This document shows, piece after piece, positions 4,482 through 5,498 of a stretch of DNA of 5,498 nucleotides. Every line of letters begins with the position of its first letter. Position 1 is the stretch's first letter. The notes beneath the pieces are model-generated. The model did no database searches and was not told the origin of the DNA. It saw only the letters and a program-made list of their open reading frames with translations. Source of the stretch: DATELY01 sp035276085 (GTDB lineage: Bacteria > Pseudomonadota > Gammaproteobacteria > Steroidobacterales > Steroidobacteraceae); contig DATELY010000255.1 in assembly GCA_035276085.1 (NCBI GenBank), positions 1-5,498 on the forward strand, written 5' to 3'. The position numbers and the translations under genes are program-made.

Positions 4482-5498
4482 ATGGAAACACAAGAGCGGG
4501 TGCGGCGCCGGACGGCGCAATCGGCCTCGAAGGCAAAGGCGAACGGAGCGAATTCGGCCGCGGATGCCGACCTCGACATGCGCAAGCTGCTGCGCGCCCT
4601 GCAGGCAGTACGCGACGGCGACTTTTCCGTGCGCCTTCCCAGCGACAAGACCGGGCTTGCCGGCAAGATCTCCGACACCTTCAACGAGATCGTCTCCACG
4701 ACTCAGCGCATGGCACGCGAAATGGATCGTGCCGGTGAGATGGTGGGCAAGGAAGGCAAGACACGGCACCGCCTCACGCTCGATCGGCGCTCCGGCTCCT
4801 GGGGCGCGATGGAAAGCTCGGTCAACACGCTGATCGAAGATCTGCTCTGGCCGACCAACGAGGTGACCCGCACCATTACCGCCGCGGCGAAAGGCGACTT
4901 GTCGCAGACCATGCGTCTCGAAGTCGACGGGCGTCCGCTCAAGGGCGAGTTCCTGCGTTCTGCAACGATCGTGAACACGATGATCCAGCAGATGAGCGCG
5001 CTGACGTCCGAGGTGACGCGCGTGGCGCGCGAAGTGGGTACCGAAGGCAAGCTCGGCGGTCAGGCCGTCGTGCCCGGGGCCACCGGCATCTGGAAGGACC
5101 TCACCGATAATGTGAATTCCATGGCCGGCAATCTGACCGGTCAGGTGCGCAACATTGCCGAGGTGGCCACCGCCATCGCGAACGGCGACTTGTCACGCAA
5201 GATCACGGTGGACGTGCGCGGTGAGTTCCTGCAGTTGAAGGACTCCATCAATACGATGGTGGACCAGCTGCGTTCGTTCGCCTCCGAAGTGACGCGTGTG
5301 GCGCGCGAAGTCGGTACCGAAGGCAAGCTGGGTGGTCAGGCGGTGGTGCCTGGCGTTGCCGGTACGTGGAAAGACTTGACCGACTCGGTGAATTCGATGG
5401 CCGGCAACCTGACCGGCCAGGTGAGAAACATCGCCGAAGTGTCGATGGCCATCGCGCGCGGGGACTTGTCGCGCAAGATCACGGTGGACGTGAAGGGC
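4482..5498 (+). CDS. Poly-HAMP sensor histidine kinase, Nik1-like (group III) type, N-terminal part only
   Basis: The frame stays open from ATG 4482 to the window edge: 339 codons, no stop. A short basic, low-complexity leader (1-28) and no hydrophobic segment suggest a cytosolic protein. A first HAMP unit (about 34-84) contains RDGDFSVRLPSDKTGLAGKI. A second (about 107-175) carries KGDLSQTM and VDGRPLKGEF and is five residues longer than the later units at this point. Then a 92-residue repeat begins: residues 176-267 complete and 268-339 partial, each with SEVTRVAREVGTEGKLGGQA, WKDLTD, NSMAGNLTGQVRNIAEV and GDLSRKITVDV. This signature is typical of bacterial and fungal Nik1/Os-1-type kinases, in which alternating HAMP and HAMP-like units relay signals to a HisKA/HATPase core. 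In bacterial members GAF, receiver and Hpt domains often follow; none is visible here, so the kinase part is inferred from family. The fungal proteins act in osmotic and fungicide response, but the stimulus for this one is unknown. It is transcribed divergently from the hybrid kinase. Confidence 0.9.
   Translation, partial: METQERVRRRTAQSASKAKANGANSAADADLDMRKLLRALQAVRDGDFSVRLPSDKTGLAGKISDTFNEIVSTTQRMAREMDRAGEMVGKEGKTRHRLTLDRRSGSWGAMESSVNTLIEDLLWPTNEVTRTITAAAKGDLSQTMRLEVDGRPLKGEFLRSATIVNTMIQQMSALTSEVTRVAREVGTEGKLGGQAVVPGATGIWKDLTDNVNSMAGNLTGQVRNIAEVATAIANGDLSRKITVDVRGEFLQLKDSINTMVDQLRSFASEVTRVAREVGTEGKLGGQAVVPGVAGTWKDLTDSVNSMAGNLTGQVRNIAEVSMAIARGDLSRKITVDVKG
5007..5498 (+). repeat. In-frame tandem repeat of 276 bp (92 residues) in the poly-HAMP kinase
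   Basis: Unit one spans 5007-5282 and unit two 5283-5498, where the window cuts it. Over the 72 residues that can be compared, 64 are identical by my hand alignment. The eight differences cluster before WKDLTD, just after NIAEV and at the end. The DNA is also very similar, with mostly third-base changes. The period is exactly 276 bp, so unequal recombination would change the number of HAMP units and keep the frame. Confidence 0.9.

Noticed and set aside
5007..5498. CRISPR-like or mobile tandem repeat
   Set aside because: The repeat is in frame within a long coding region and matches the known HAMP array of Nik1-type kinases.

Overview
The window is GC-rich DNA with the look of a proteobacterium, probably a beta- or gamma-proteobacterium of the Burkholderiales or Xanthomonadales kind. 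That placement rests on codon use, the style of the kinases and a GC-rich intergenic palindrome, and it is an inference. Almost all the coding capacity is signal transduction: three sensor histidine kinase genes, two of them cut by the window edges. No transporter, enzyme, tRNA, rRNA, transposase or CRISPR array is visible.

Layout. (1) 1-974, minus strand: most of a membrane histidine kinase with three predicted transmembrane helices, a HisKA domain and a HATPase domain. Its last few residues lie beyond the left edge. (2) 975-1200: a short gap with three tandem copies of an 8-bp unit, a few degenerate short repeats and a weak promoter candidate. (3) 1201-3846, minus strand: a complete 881-residue hybrid histidine kinase with a four-helix DUF4118-like membrane domain, three PAS domains, HisKA, HATPase and a C-terminal receiver. 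(4) 3847-4481: a 635-bp divergent intergenic region. It holds a composite palindromic element (3955-4192), a perfect 12-bp palindrome (4259-4270), a plausible sigma-70 promoter (4314-4342) and a leader ending in a good ribosome binding site. (5) 4482-5498, plus strand: the first 339 residues of a cytosolic poly-HAMP kinase of the Nik1-like (group III) type, with a 92-residue tandem repeat. It runs off the right edge.

How the parts fit. The two minus-strand kinases are co-oriented with a 226-bp gap, so they could be co-transcribed or separately expressed. The poly-HAMP kinase is divergent from them. The hybrid kinase carries its own receiver, and family knowledge suggests the poly-HAMP kinase also has kinase and receiver domains beyond the window. 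No stand-alone response regulator, Hpt protein or output protein is visible, so the downstream targets cannot be read from this window. The main non-coding interest is the divergent intergenic region. I see no convincing evidence of a wholly new system.
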